Shown here piece by piece: positions 18,125-26,986 of a stretch of 64,000 nucleotides of DNA (position 1 is the first letter of the stretch; every line of letters starts with the position of its first letter). The stretch covers positions 6,324,001 through 6,388,000 of the forward strand of contig CP018627.1 in NCBI GenBank assembly GCA_002021875.1, written 5' to 3'. This DNA comes from Streptomyces hygroscopicus (GTDB lineage: Bacteria; Actinomycetota; Actinomycetes; Streptomycetales; Streptomycetaceae). A model generated the notes under the pieces. The model was not told the DNA's origin. It worked only from the letters and a program-made list of their open reading frames with translations, and did no database searches. The position numbers were made by a program, and so were the translations under genes.

Positions 18125-19339
18125 TCAACGGGCCGGCTTCAGCGGCAGCAGTGCGCTGATCCGGAAGCCGCCGCCCGGCCGCGGCCCCGCGTCGAGCGTG
18201 CCGCCCACCATGCCGACGCGCTCGCGCATCCCGATCAGCCCGTGGCCGCTGCCGTCGGCACCGCCGTCCTGGTACATCTCGCGCTGCGCGCCCCGCCCGT
18301 CGTCCTCGACCAGCAGCCCGAGCCCGTCGTCGAAGTAGGTGAGGCGGACGCTCGCGCCCACGTCCGGGCCGCCGTGCTTACGGGTGTTGGTGAGCGCCTC
18401 CTGCACGATGCGGTACGCGGTCAGCTCGACCCCGCTGGGGAGCTGGCGCGGGCTGCCCACCACCTTGAAGTCCACCGGGAGCCCGGCGCCGCGCACCTGC
18501 TCCACGAGCTCGTCGATCTGCTCGACATCCGGCTGGGGGACGTAGTCGTTCTCCTCGCCCGGCTCCCCGGTGCGCAGCACGCCCAGCAGCCGCCGCATCT
18601 CGGCGAGCGCCTGGCGGCCGGTGCCGGAGATCGTCTCCAGCGCCTGCCGGGCCTGTTCCGGCGAGGCGTCCATGACGTACGCGGCGCCGTCCGCCTGCAC
18701 CACCATCACCGACACGTTGTGTGCCACCACATCGTGCAGCTCCCGCGCGATCCGGGCGCGCTCGGCGGCCACCGCGACCTTCGACTGCGCCTCGCGCTCC
18801 TTCTCCAGCCGGGCGGCCCGCTCCTCCAACTGGGCGTAGTAGGCGCGGCGGGTGCGGATCGAGTCGCCGAGCACCCAGGCCAGTACGAACGGGATGGAGA
18901 CGAAGACCGCCGAGACGACGTCCTCCCACCAGCCCTGCTGGGAATGCGGCCAGCGGAGGGTGGCGAGCGGGGCCGCGCTGATCGCCACGCCCAGCGCGAA
19001 GCGGGAGGCCCGGCGCGAGGAGGCGACCGCCACCGTGTAGACGATCACCAGCATGGCGAAGTCGGCGAGATTGGGCTTGACGCTGGTGGCCAGCTGGGCG
19101 ACACCGCACAGGATGGCCAGCACCAGCATCTTCTCGGGGGCGCGGCGGCGCAGCGCGACCGTCGTCCCCAGCGCCAGGACGATCGGCACGGCCGCGAAGC
19201 GGGAACCCCGGCTCATCTCCGCCTCCACGACCCACAGGAAGCCGAAGCCGACGAGGAGGACGGCCCAGAAGGTGTCCACCCCTGTCGGATGCCTGCGGAG
19301 AAATTCGTAGAGGCGCTGCACGTCACCCAGCGTAGGCAC
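18125..19339 (-). CDS. Two-component sensor histidine kinase (HisKA_3 type)
   Basis: 404 residues. About five membrane helices in residues 20-170, a short coiled segment (YYAQLEERAARLEKEREAQ), the dimerisation/phospho-acceptor helix with RARIARELHDVVAHNVSVM (phosphorylated His in ELHD), and a C-terminal ATPase domain (LTNTRKHGG, EDDGRGA, GHGLIGMRERV). GTG 19339 follows GAGAGGG by 7 bases. A perfect palindrome overlaps this ribosome site. Signal unknown. Confidence 0.92.
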   Translation of the reverse strand: MPTLGDVQRLYEFLRRHPTGVDTFWAVLLVGFGFLWVVEAEMSRGSRFAAVPIVLALGTTVALRRRAPEKMLVLAILCGVAQLATSVKPNLADFAMLVIVYTVAVASSRRASRFALGVAISAAPLATLRWPHSQQGWWEDVVSAVFVSIPFVLAWVLGDSIRTRRAYYAQLEERAARLEKEREAQSKVAVAAERARIARELHDVVAHNVSVMVVQADGAAYVMDASPEQARQALETISGTGRQALAEMRRLLGVLRTGEPGEENDYVPQPDVEQIDELVEQVRGAGLPVDFKVVGSPRQLPSGVELTAYRIVQEALTNTRKHGGPDVGASVRLTYFDDGLGLLVEDDGRGAQREMYQDGGADGSGHGLIGMRERVGMVGGTLDAGPRPGGGFRISALLPLKPAR

Positions 19340-19350
19340 CGCCGAACCCT

Positions 19351-19366
19351 CTCGGGTCAACCCGAG
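19351..19366. promoter_or_regulatory. Palindrome overlapping the sensor-kinase ribosome site
   Basis: CTCGGGT-CA-ACCCGAG, perfect 7-bp arms. Part of the arm adjoins the GAGAGGG ribosome site, so it could act as an operator or as an mRNA hairpin masking translation. Confidence 0.5.
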
Positions 19367-19429
19367 GGGCGATCCGTATCGCCCGGCCCTACTCCCCAAG
19401 GTGGAGACGATTCCACATAGCGTGGCGGT

Positions 19430-20452
19430 GTGGCGACCGAGAAGCATGAGTGGAGCGGATGGCGTACGGCGGCCGAACAGGCGCTGTACGGAAGGGGCGG
19501 ATTCTTCCGCCGCCCGGAGGGCCCGGCCGGGCATTTCCGCACGTCGGTGCATGCCTCACCGCTCTTCGCCCGGGCGGTCGCGGAGCTGCTGGGCCGGGTG
19601 GACGAGGCGCTGGGGCACCCCGCCGAGCTGGCGCTGGTGGACCTGGGCGCCGGCCGCGGCGAGCTGCTGACGCGGGTGCTCGCCCTGGCCCCCGGCCTGC
19701 CGCACGATCTGGACCGGCGGCTGCGACCCTACGCGGTGGAGCGGGCGGAGCGGCCGGCGGGCCTGGACGAGCGGATCGCCTGGCTCGACACCCCGCCCGA
19801 GGGGTGCACGGGGCTGCTGTTCGCCAATGAGTGGCTCGACAACGTGCCCGTGGACGTCGCCGAGACCGACGCGGACGGCGTGCCGCGCCGGGTCGAAGTG
19901 GATCTCGCGGCCGGGGACGGCACCGAGCGGCTGGGCGACCCGGTGAACGGCGAGGACGCCGCGTGGCTGGCCCGCTGGTGGCCCCTGGCGGACGCCGAAC
20001 CGGGGCTGCGCGCCGAGATCGGCCATCCGCGCGAGGCGGCCTGGGAGGGGGCCGTGCGCTCCCTGCGGGCGGGCCTCGCGGTCGCCGTCGACTACGGCCA
20101 CGAACGCGCCGCCCGACCCCTCTTCGGCACGCTGACCGGCTTCCGCGAGGGGCTCGAAGTCCGGCCCGTACCGGACGGCTCCTGCGATCTGACGGCGCAT
20201 GTCGCGATGGACGCGTGCGCCGCCGCGGCCGGGCCCGGCGCCGGGCTGATGACCCAGCGCGCGGCGCTGCGCGCGCTCGGCCTCGACGCCCGCCGCCCCC
20301 CGCTCGCCCTGGCCTCCACCGACCCCACCGCCTACGTCCGCGCCCTCGGCGCGGCGGGCGAGGCCGCGGAGCTGACCGACCCCGCCGGTCTCGGCGCCTT
20401 CACCTGGCTCCACCACCCGGTGGAGCTGCCGCACAACCCGCTCCGGCCGTAG
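19430..20452 (+). CDS. MidA/NDUFAF7-family SAM-dependent methyltransferase
   Basis: 340 residues, COG1565 type. SAM-binding motif [17 protein letters not shown] (about residues 67-83), then [30 protein letters not shown] (equivalent of the family YDYG segment) and [10 protein letters not shown]. The eukaryotic member NDUFAF7 dimethylates an arginine in the complex I 49-kDa subunit (NuoD homologue). The next gene, 60 bp downstream on the same strand, encodes a NuoD paralogue, making NuoD the obvious candidate substrate here (inference). GTG start at 19430; TAGCGT just upstream suggests a leaderless or near-leaderless mRNA. Confidence 0.88.
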   Translation: MATEKHEWSGWRTAAEQALYGRGGFFRRPEGPAGHFRTSVHASPLFARAVAELLGRVDEALGHPAELALVDLGAGRGELLTRVLALAPGLPHDLDRRLRPYAVERAERPAGLDERIAWLDTPPEGCTGLLFANEWLDNVPVDVAETDADGVPRRVEVDLAAGDGTERLGDPVNGEDAAWLARWWPLADAEPGLRAEIGHPREAAWEGAVRSLRAGLAVAVDYGHERAARPLFGTLTGFREGLEVRPVPDGSCDLTAHVAMDACAAAAGPGAGLMTQRAALRALGLDARRPPLALASTDPTAYVRALGAAGEAAELTDPAGLGAFTWLHHPVELPHNPLRP

Positions 20453-20512
20453 GCCCCGGGCGCTGTTACGAGCCCCCGCGGGGGCCTTCGGGGGAGCTGA
20501 GAGACTGGGGGC

Positions 20513-21655
20513 ATGACGGAGACGACAGTCGGCATCGGCGGCGCCGCGGAGAGCACCGACATGGTGCTCAACATCGGCCCACAGCACCCCTCCACTCACG
20601 GAGTGCTACGGCTGCGGCTGGTCCTCGACGGAGAGCGGATCCAGAGCGCCGAACCGGTCATCGGCTATATGCACCGGGGCGCGGAGAAGCTCTTCGAGGC
20701 GCGCGACTACCGCCAGATCATCATGCTGGCCAACCGCCACGACTGGCTCTCCGCCTTCTCCAACGAACTCGGCGTCGTGCTCGCCGTCGAGCGGATGCTG
20801 GGCATGGAGGTCCCGGAGCGGGCGGTGTGGACCCGTACGCTGCTCGCCGAGCTCAACCGGATCCTGAACCACCTGATGTTCCTCGGCTCCTACCCCCTGG
20901 AGCTGGGCGGCATCACGCCGATCTTCTACGCGTTCCGGGAGCGCGAGGACCTCCAGCACGTCATGGAGGAGATCTCCGGTGGCCGGATGCACTACATGTT
21001 CAACCGGGTGGGCGGCCTCAAGGAGGACCTCCCGGCGGGCTGGCTGGGCCGGGCCCGGCAGGCCGTGGCCGAGGTGCGCTCGCGGATGAACGTGTACGAC
21101 GACCTGGTGCTCGGCAACGAGATCTTCCGGGGCCGCACCCGCGATGTCGGCGTCCTGGCCCGCGAGACGGTGCACGGATACGGGGTCAGCGGCCCCATCG
21201 CCCGAGCCTCGGGGGTCGACTTCGATCTGCGGCGCGACGAGCCGTATCTGGCCTACCCGGAGCTCCAGGACGTCCTCAAGGTCGTCGTCCGCCAGGAGGG
21301 CGACTGCCTCGCCCGGTTCGAATGCCTGCTGGAGCAGGCGCACAACTCCCTGGCGCTGGCGGACGCCTGCCTGGACCGGCTCGACGAGCTCCCGGCGGGG
21401 CCGATCAACCAGCGGCTGCCGAAGGTGCTCAAGGCGCCCGAGGGCCACACCTACGCCTGGACCGAGAACCCGCTCGGCCTCAACGGCTACTACCTCGTCT
21501 CCAAGGGCGAGAAGACGCCGTACCGGCTGAAGCTCCGCTCGGCCTCGTTCAACAACATCCAGGCGCTCACCGAACTGCTGCCGGGCACTCTCGTCGCCGA
21601 CATGGTGGCGATCCTGGGGTCGCTCTTCTTCGTCGTCGGCGACATCGACAAGTAG
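20513..21655 (+). CDS. nuoD: Stand-alone NADH-quinone oxidoreductase subunit D paralogue
   Basis: 380 residues, shorter than NuoD in the 14-gene nuo operon. Contains [15 protein letters not shown] (residues 22-36), [11 protein letters not shown] (50-60), the long helical core with [12 protein letters not shown], and the C-terminal [39 protein letters not shown] ending shared with NiFe-hydrogenase large subunits; no NiFe Cys pairs are seen. No other nuo gene is adjacent. This resembles the nuoD2 locus of streptomycetes. It would act with the quinone-binding arm of complex I or a partial complex; which is unknown. Confidence 0.92.
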   Translation: MTETTVGIGGAAESTDMVLNIGPQHPSTHGVLRLRLVLDGERIQSAEPVIGYMHRGAEKLFEARDYRQIIMLANRHDWLSAFSNELGVVLAVERMLGMEVPERAVWTRTLLAELNRILNHLMFLGSYPLELGGITPIFYAFREREDLQHVMEEISGGRMHYMFNRVGGLKEDLPAGWLGRARQAVAEVRSRMNVYDDLVLGNEIFRGRTRDVGVLARETVHGYGVSGPIARASGVDFDLRRDEPYLAYPELQDVLKVVVRQEGDCLARFECLLEQAHNSLALADACLDRLDELPAGPINQRLPKVLKAPEGHTYAWTENPLGLNGYYLVSKGEKTPYRLKLRSASFNNIQALTELLPGTLVADMVAILGSLFFVVGDIDK

Positions 21656-21733
21656 GCGGCATCGACGAGCAGGCGGCGACGCCAAGACGCCCCGCGGGCG
21701 CGATCCCGGACCCGCCGCGCGAGCGCGATCCCG

Positions 21734-22867
21734 TTACGAGATCGCGCTGCGCAGCTCCCCGAGGTCGATCTGTTCCGTCTCGTCGTGCGCGGTCAGGTCG
21801 ATGACCTCGCCCACCGCGCCCTTCCTGGTCTCCGCGAGGGTCTCGTCGCCGATCACATCGGCGAGGTCCTCCTCGGCGGGTTCGGGCTCCCGCTGCTGCT
21901 TCTTCGGGTGCTTCTTCTGGGTGCCGAAGTAGTCGAAGCCGCTCTCCGAACGGGAGGCGGCCCGGCGTGCCGCGGCATACGGCACCACCGCCGAGGCGGC
22001 CGTACGGGCGTGGACGGGCGGCTCCTGGGGGCCGTCGTCGTCCTGCCCGCCGGCCGCCGGGGGCTTCCCCAGCGTGGCGGCACCGCCCTTGTCGCGGCTC
22101 TCGCGACGGCCCTCGCGCCCGTCGCGCTCCGCGTCCTTCTCGGCGTCCTTCTTGGCGTCCATCGCGGGGGCCGTGGCGTCGGCCCGGGCGCCCGCGGCAG
22201 CGGCCTGCTCCCGGCGCTCCTTCTGCCGTCGCGCGCTCTCCCTGAGCCGGCTGAGCGCCTCGTCGGCCTTGGCGTAGGCGGTGGCCGACGGCATGGCGCG
22301 CCCGGAGGCGGCGCCGTCCGGCTCGTTCGACTCGACGCTCGACCCGGCGGATTCGGCGGATTCGGCGGATTCGGCGGGCCGGGTCGCCGCCTCCAGCGCC
22401 TTCGCCGGGGACGCGGCCTCCAGCGCGAGCCGGCGGCGGCCCTCCAGGGCGGTGGCCCGCTCGGTCTCGGCCGTGGCGTAGCGGCGCAGCAGCTCGGCGT
22501 GCTCGTTGCGCAGCCGGGCGAGCTCGGCGCGCTTGGCGCGCAGCCGGGTGTTGAGCGCGGTGCGGAGCTCGCTCGCCTTCTCGGCGTCCGCCTCGAGCTC
22601 CGCGATCCGCTCCTCGTACTTCATCTCCTGGCGCGCGGCCTCGCTCGCGGCCTCCGCGACCCGGCGGCCGGCCGAGCGGTCCCAACGGCGCATCAGGAAG
22701 GCGCCGACGACCGCGGCGGCGGCCGCGGTCGCGGCAAGCCCGCGGATCACGACCGTATCGCCGACCAGCCAGGCTCCGGCGGCGCAGGTTATTGACGCGA
22801 CTGCGACCGAAGCGGAGGGAAGAAGCCTGTGCAGGGGTGGGGATTGGCGGTGGCGTCCACGTGGCAT
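21734..22867 (-). CDS. Membrane-anchored coiled-coil protein
   Basis: 377 residues, unknown function. Two closely spaced membrane helices at about residues 16-35 and 40-58 (IRGLAATAAAAAVVGAFLM), then a long coiled coil (KYEERIAELEADAEKASELR ... LRNEHAELLRRY) and a disordered, charged tail with AES repeats and Lys/Asp/Glu clusters. ATG 22867 is preceded by TAAGTT and a 7-base gap, indicating a leaderless mRNA; an upstream extension to 22975 is unlikely. Convergent with nuoD. Confidence 0.75.
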   Translation of the reverse strand: MPRGRHRQSPPLHRLLPSASVAVASITCAAGAWLVGDTVVIRGLAATAAAAAVVGAFLMRRWDRSAGRRVAEAASEAARQEMKYEERIAELEADAEKASELRTALNTRLRAKRAELARLRNEHAELLRRYATAETERATALEGRRRLALEAASPAKALEAATRPAESAESAESAGSSVESNEPDGAASGRAMPSATAYAKADEALSRLRESARRQKERREQAAAAGARADATAPAMDAKKDAEKDAERDGREGRRESRDKGGAATLGKPPAAGGQDDDGPQEPPVHARTAASAVVPYAAARRAASRSESGFDYFGTQKKHPKKQQREPEPAEEDLADVIGDETLAETRKGAVGEVIDLTAHDETEQIDLGELRSAIS

Positions 22868-22999
22868 GGCCCGAAACTTACCGTGCAAAGGGGTCGCTTG
22901 GGTGCCCGCCGGGCCAGATCTGTTGTCAATCCGTTGGCAAATAGCGGCGGTCGCGCGGCCGTGATCCCTTGCCAAGCCCTCCCGAGCGGGGTTTTGATC

Positions 23000-23959
23000 C
23001 TACTTCACCAGCCCCTTGTCCCGCAGGTAGTCGGCGGCGACATCCGTCGGCTTGAGCCGCTCGGCGTCAACTTTCTTGTTGAGTTCCCGCAGATCGGCGG
23101 TTGTCAGCACCTTGGTGAGCTTGTTCAGCGAGTCCGCGATCTTCTGCGAGCCGGCGGACTTCGCATTCACCACGGGAAGTACGTTGTCGGCATTCTGCAG
23201 ATTTTTGTCGTCGTCGAGCAGGACGAGCCCGAACTGATCCAGCGTGCTGTCCGTGGTCGTGGTCAGGACCATCTGGTCCTTACCGTCCTTGACGGCCTGC
23301 TTGGCCTGGACGCTGCCGATGTCCAGCGGGTCGATCCCGGCGATGTCGATGCCGTACTTCTTCTCCAGACCCGGCTGGCAGAAGGGCCGCTTGGGGCATT
23401 CGTCGCCCGCCGCCAGGGTGACCTTCTGCTTCGACTTCCCGAGGTCGGAGAGCGTCTTGAGATCATGTTTCTTCGCGAAGGAACGGCTGACCGCGAAGGC
23501 GTTCTGGTCCACGGCCTTGCCGGGGTCCAGCACCTTCAGCCCGCGCGGTTCGGCGAGCTTCTTCAGCGCCGTGACCGTCTCGTCGATGTCCGAGGAGGCC
23601 ACCGGGGCGGCATTCGACCCGTTCTTCTTCTGGTTGAGGAATTCGGCCAGCGTCGCCGCGTACTCCGGCACAACATCCATCTGGCCCTTCTCCAGGGCCG
23701 GTTCATACAGCTCGCGGGCGTCCACGGTCTTGATCGAAGTGGAATAGCCGGCGTCCTTCAGAACCCCCGCGTACAGCTCCGCGAGGATCTTCGACTCGGA
23801 GAAGGAGGCGGATCCGATCACCAGTGATCCCTTACCCGGTTTCCCGGAGCTGTCACCGCCGCTCGACTTCTCCAGGCTGTCCCCGCCACACGCGGTCAGT
23901 CCGGCTGTCAGCGCGGCGACCCCCGCCACGGCCGCCGCCGCCCGATAGATCTTGCTCAT
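23000..23959 (-). CDS. Glycine betaine/choline ABC transporter substrate-binding lipoprotein
   Basis: 319 residues. Lipoprotein signal with LTAC lipobox (Cys24), then an OpuAC/ProX-type periplasmic fold: VIGSASFSESKILAELYAGVL, YEPALEKGQMDVVPEYAAT, LKPTDVAADYLRDKGL at the end. Binds quaternary-amine osmoprotectants by family. Last gene of the permease-permease-SBP set, separated from the upstream permease by a 224-bp spacer with a 9-bp tandem array. Start ATG 23959 with GGGGA close upstream. Confidence 0.92.
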   Translation of the reverse strand: MSKIYRAAAAVAGVAALTAGLTACGGDSLEKSSGGDSSGKPGKGSLVIGSASFSESKILAELYAGVLKDAGYSTSIKTVDARELYEPALEKGQMDVVPEYAATLAEFLNQKKNGSNAAPVASSDIDETVTALKKLAEPRGLKVLDPGKAVDQNAFAVSRSFAKKHDLKTLSDLGKSKQKVTLAAGDECPKRPFCQPGLEKKYGIDIAGIDPLDIGSVQAKQAVKDGKDQMVLTTTTDSTLDQFGLVLLDDDKNLQNADNVLPVVNAKSAGSQKIADSLNKLTKVLTTADLRELNKKVDAERLKPTDVAADYLRDKGLVK

Positions 23960-24019
23960 GGTTCCCCATCCGTAGTTGTCCGCGTCGTCGCGTCTTCCGC
24001 GTCGGCCGCGCTTTCTGCG

Positions 24020-24055
24020 TTCTCCGCGTTCTCCGCGTTCTCCGCGTTCTCCGCG
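24020..24055. repeat. Four perfect 9-bp tandem repeats between permease and binding-protein genes
   Basis: Four exact TTCTCCGCG units, flanked on both sides by imperfect TTCTGCG copies, in the spacer upstream of the binding-protein gene. It lies in the transcribed leader between 23959 and 24184. Confidence 0.9.
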
Positions 24056-24183
24056 TTTTTCTGCGTCGTCGGCGCTCTGTGGGTTGTCCGCGCTCTCTGC
24101 GTCAGCCGCGTCACCCGGGCTGTCCGCCCTGGGTTGTCCGCACACGCGTGCGTCCGGTCGCGGGAGGGCTCGGCCCGCGGGTT

Positions 24184-24921
24184 CTACGTCTTCAGCACCG
24201 GCGAGGCCGGGGCCTGGTCGGCGGGCTGGCGGCGGGCCGCGGCCGGCCGCCGCCCCGTCCTGAGCCGCATCGGGTCGAGCACCAGCCCCAGCGCCACGAA
24301 GACGCCCTCGACCACCAGCGCGAGGCCCGCGACCAGCACCGCCCCGGCCACCACCTGCGGGGTGTCGGTGAGCCGGAAGCCCGCCGTGATGATCCGGCCG
24401 AGACCGCCGCCGCCGGGCAGCGCGGCCAGCGTCGCGGTGGCCACGACCTGCACCGCGGCCGTCCGTACGCCCGTCATGATGAGCGGGAACGCCAGCGGCA
24501 GCTCGACCCTGCGGATGAGCTGGCCGCCCGTCATTCCCATCCCGCGGGCCGCCTCCACGACTTCCCGGTCCGCCTCGTGCACCCCGACATAGGCGTTGGT
24601 GAGCAGCGGCGGGATGGCGAAGAGCACCAGCGCGATGATCGTGGGCCACTGGCCGTGCGTCCCCAGCGGGCTGAGCAGCAACAGCACCAGCACCGCGAAG
24701 GTGGGCACGGCGCGCCCCGCGTTGGAGATGTTGACCGCGAGCGCGCCGCCCTTGCCGATATGGCCGAGGGCCACGGCGATCGGCAGCGCCACCGCGCAGG
24801 CGATCGCCAGGCAGGCGAAGGTCAGGAACAGATGCTGGCCCAGCCGGTGCCACACCCCGTCGGGGCCCGCCCAGTGCGACCCGGTGGCCAGCCAGGTCCA
24901 CGCCTTGGCGACGACATCCAT
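24184..24921 (-). CDS. ABC transporter permease, glycine betaine/choline type (second)
   Basis: 245 residues, BPD-type permease with 5-6 membrane helices. Coupling (EAA) loop near GVHEADREVVEAARGMGMTGGQLIRRVELPLAFPLIMTG; the EAA-G signature is clear. Start ATG 24921 shares one base with the stop of the upstream permease (TGATG), so translation is coupled. C-terminal 25 residues are Arg/Pro-rich. Confidence 0.93.
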   Translation of the reverse strand: MDVVAKAWTWLATGSHWAGPDGVWHRLGQHLFLTFACLAIACAVALPIAVALGHIGKGGALAVNISNAGRAVPTFAVLVLLLLSPLGTHGQWPTIIALVLFAIPPLLTNAYVGVHEADREVVEAARGMGMTGGQLIRRVELPLAFPLIMTGVRTAAVQVVATATLAALPGGGGLGRIITAGFRLTDTPQVVAGAVLVAGLALVVEGVFVALGLVLDPMRLRTGRRPAAARRQPADQAPASPVLKT

Positions 24922-25604
24922 CAGGTGGTGCCCTTCCGACTCTTGCGCGCCCACGGCGTGAGCAGCCGCTGGAGGGCGAGCAGCAGCAGATCCGCCACGA
25001 CCGCCAGCGCCACGCACAGCACCGAGGCGGTGAGCACCTCGGCCTTGAAGAAGCTGCGCATGCCTTCGTAGATGAGGTTGCCGAGGCCGCCGTATCCGAT
25101 GATCGCGCCCACCGTGGTGAGCGAGACCGTGGAGACGGTGGTGATCCGCAGCCCGGCCATCAGCGCGGGCAGCGCGAGCGGCAGCTCCACGCCGAACAGC
25201 AGCCGCAGCGGGCCGTACCCCATGCCCCGGGCCGCCTCCCGCGCCTCTTCGGGCACCGAGGCGAGACCGGCCATGATGTTGCGCACCAGGATCGTGAGCG
25301 AATAGAGCACCAGACCGGTGATCACCACCGCGGCCGAGACCCCGAACACGGGCAGCAGCAGCGAGAACATCGCCAGCGACGGCACCGTATAGAGGATCGT
25401 GGTCAGCCCCAGCACCGGCCCCGAGACCACCCGCCAGCGGCGGGCCAGCAGCGCCAGCGGAAAGGCGACCAACAGACCGATCGCGACCGAGGCGAGCGTG
25501 ATCCATACATGCTCGAGCGTCGCGTCCGTCAGCTCCTGACCACGTGTGCGTACATACTCACCGCATATCCACTCGTTACTGATCAGACAGTTTCCGTCGG
25601 CCAT
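24921..25604 (-). CDS. ABC transporter permease, glycine betaine/choline type (first)
   Basis: 227 residues. BPD permease with WITLASVAIGLLVAFPLALLA as first helix and the EAA loop SVPEEAREAARGMGYGPLRLLFGVELPLALPALMAGLR. ATG 25604 follows GGGGAGGTGAGCGT, a strong ribosome site. Heads the three-gene minus-strand unit and diverges from its ATPase gene across a 139-bp promoter region. Confidence 0.93.
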   Translation of the reverse strand: MADGNCLISNEWICGEYVRTRGQELTDATLEHVWITLASVAIGLLVAFPLALLARRWRVVSGPVLGLTTILYTVPSLAMFSLLLPVFGVSAAVVITGLVLYSLTILVRNIMAGLASVPEEAREAARGMGYGPLRLLFGVELPLALPALMAGLRITTVSTVSLTTVGAIIGYGGLGNLIYEGMRSFFKAEVLTASVLCVALAVVADLLLLALQRLLTPWARKSRKGTT

Positions 25605-25670
25605 ACGCTCACCTCCCCCGTCGGGTCACGGCCCGTTGCTCTTCACAATTCCTGGTGACCCTAACCCCGA

Positions 25671-25684
25671 GAGATGACAATCTC
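25671..25684. promoter_or_regulatory. Palindrome GAGAT-GACA-ATCTC in the ABC divergent promoter
   Basis: 5-bp perfect arms with 4-base centre, midway between the divergent permease and ATPase genes: a candidate operator coordinating both transcripts. No regulator gene is adjacent. Confidence 0.4.
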
Positions 25685-25743
25685 GTCCGATCGCCACACA
25701 ACAGCAACAATGTCTGCCACGAATGCGGCAACAATGAGGAGCC

Positions 25744-26901
25744 ATGATCCGTTTCGAGCATGTCACCAAGCGCTACCCCGATGGCACGACGGCCGTGGAC
25801 GACCTCTCCTTCGAGGTGGCGGAGGGTGAACTGGTCACCCTGGTCGGCCCCTCGGGCTGCGGCAAGACGACGACGATGAAGATGGTGAACCGGCTCATCG
25901 AGCCGACGTCGGGGCGGATTGTGGTGGACGGCGAGGACATCGCCGAGGCCGATCCGGTCGCCCTGCGCCGCCGTATCGGCTATGTCATCCAGCAGGTCGG
26001 GCTGTTCCCGCACAAGACCGTGCTCGAGAACACCTCCACCGTGCCGCATCTCCTGGGCTGGCAGCGGAAGAAGGGGCGGGAGCGCGCCGCCGAGCTGCTC
26101 GACCTGGTCGGCCTCGACCCGTCCGTCTACGGCGACCGCTACCCCGACCAGCTCTCCGGCGGCCAGCGGCAACGCGTCGGCGTGGCCCGCGCACTGGCCG
26201 CGGATCCGCCGGTGCTGCTGATGGACGAGCCGTTCGGCGCGGTCGACCCGGTCGTACGCGAGCATCTGCAGAACGAATTCCTGCGACTTCAATCACAGGT
26301 GCGCAAGACCGTGCTCTTCGTCACCCATGACATAGAGGAGGCGGTCCGGCTCGGAGACCGCATCGCGGTCTACGGCTCGGGGCGGATCGAGCAGTTCGAC
26401 ACCCCGGCCACGGTGCTGGGCGCGCCCGCCACCCCGTATGTGGCCGACTTCGTCGGCGCGGACCGCGGGCTGAAGCGGCTGTCGGTCACCCCCATCGAGC
26501 CGGGCGACCTGGAACAGCCGCCCGTCGTCCACCTGGACGACCCGCTCCCCAAGGCGGCCGCCCGGCTGGCCTCGGAAGGGGCGCGCTGGGCCGTCGTCCT
26601 GGACGACGCCGAGCGGCTGCACGGCTGGATCCCGGCGGACGCGGTCGACGGCCCGAAGGGGACCGTACGGGACCAGGCGCGCCGGATGGAGGCGTGGCTG
26701 CCGGTCGGGGCGCCGCTCAAGCAGGCGTTCAGCACGATGCTGCAGCATGACGCGGGCTGGATCGCGGTGCTGGACGAGGACCGCTTCCTCGGCGTCCTCA
26801 CCCCGGCCCGGCTCCATGAGGCCCTCCGCCGCTCGATCGACGCCGACGCGGGCGGCATTGCCCGCGGGGACGTCGAGTTGCAGACCGTCGCCGACGTCTA
26901 G
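25744..26901 (+). CDS. ABC transporter ATPase with CBS domains, glycine betaine/choline type
   Basis: 385 residues. Walker A GPSGCGKT (35-42), Q-loop VIQQVGLF, signature LSGGQRQRVGVARAL, Walker B VLLMDEPFGAVD and H-loop THD, then C-terminal CBS domain(s) (about 255-375, with WAVVLDDAERLHGWI and WIAVLDEDRFLGVLT) as in OpuA-type ATPases, where CBS modules sense ionic strength. ATG 25744 follows GAGGAGCC. Transcribed away from the permease and binding-protein genes that complete the importer. Confidence 0.95.
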   Translation: MIRFEHVTKRYPDGTTAVDDLSFEVAEGELVTLVGPSGCGKTTTMKMVNRLIEPTSGRIVVDGEDIAEADPVALRRRIGYVIQQVGLFPHKTVLENTSTVPHLLGWQRKKGRERAAELLDLVGLDPSVYGDRYPDQLSGGQRQRVGVARALAADPPVLLMDEPFGAVDPVVREHLQNEFLRLQSQVRKTVLFVTHDIEEAVRLGDRIAVYGSGRIEQFDTPATVLGAPATPYVADFVGADRGLKRLSVTPIEPGDLEQPPVVHLDDPLPKAAARLASEGARWAVVLDDAERLHGWIPADAVDGPKGTVRDQARRMEAWLPVGAPLKQAFSTMLQHDAGWIAVLDEDRFLGVLTPARLHEALRRSIDADAGGIARGDVELQTVADV

Positions 26902-26933
26902 GACGCCCCCGGGCCCTCCGGACCTCCCCCGGA

Positions 26934-26975
26934 CTCCCCCGACGCCTTCCAGAGGCTTTCGGGGGTTCGGGGGAG
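26934..26975. terminator. Bidirectional hairpin between convergent genes
   Basis: CTCCCCCGA / TCGGGGGAG, 9-bp perfect arms with a long loop, between the ends of the ABC ATPase and the esterase genes. Confidence 0.65.
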
Positions 26976-26986
26976 CCCCGGGGGGC

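Noticed and set aside
24000..24180. Coding extension linking second permease and binding protein
   Set aside because: The joint frame is out of frame with both proteins and consists of repeat-derived Gly-Glu-Arg stretches.
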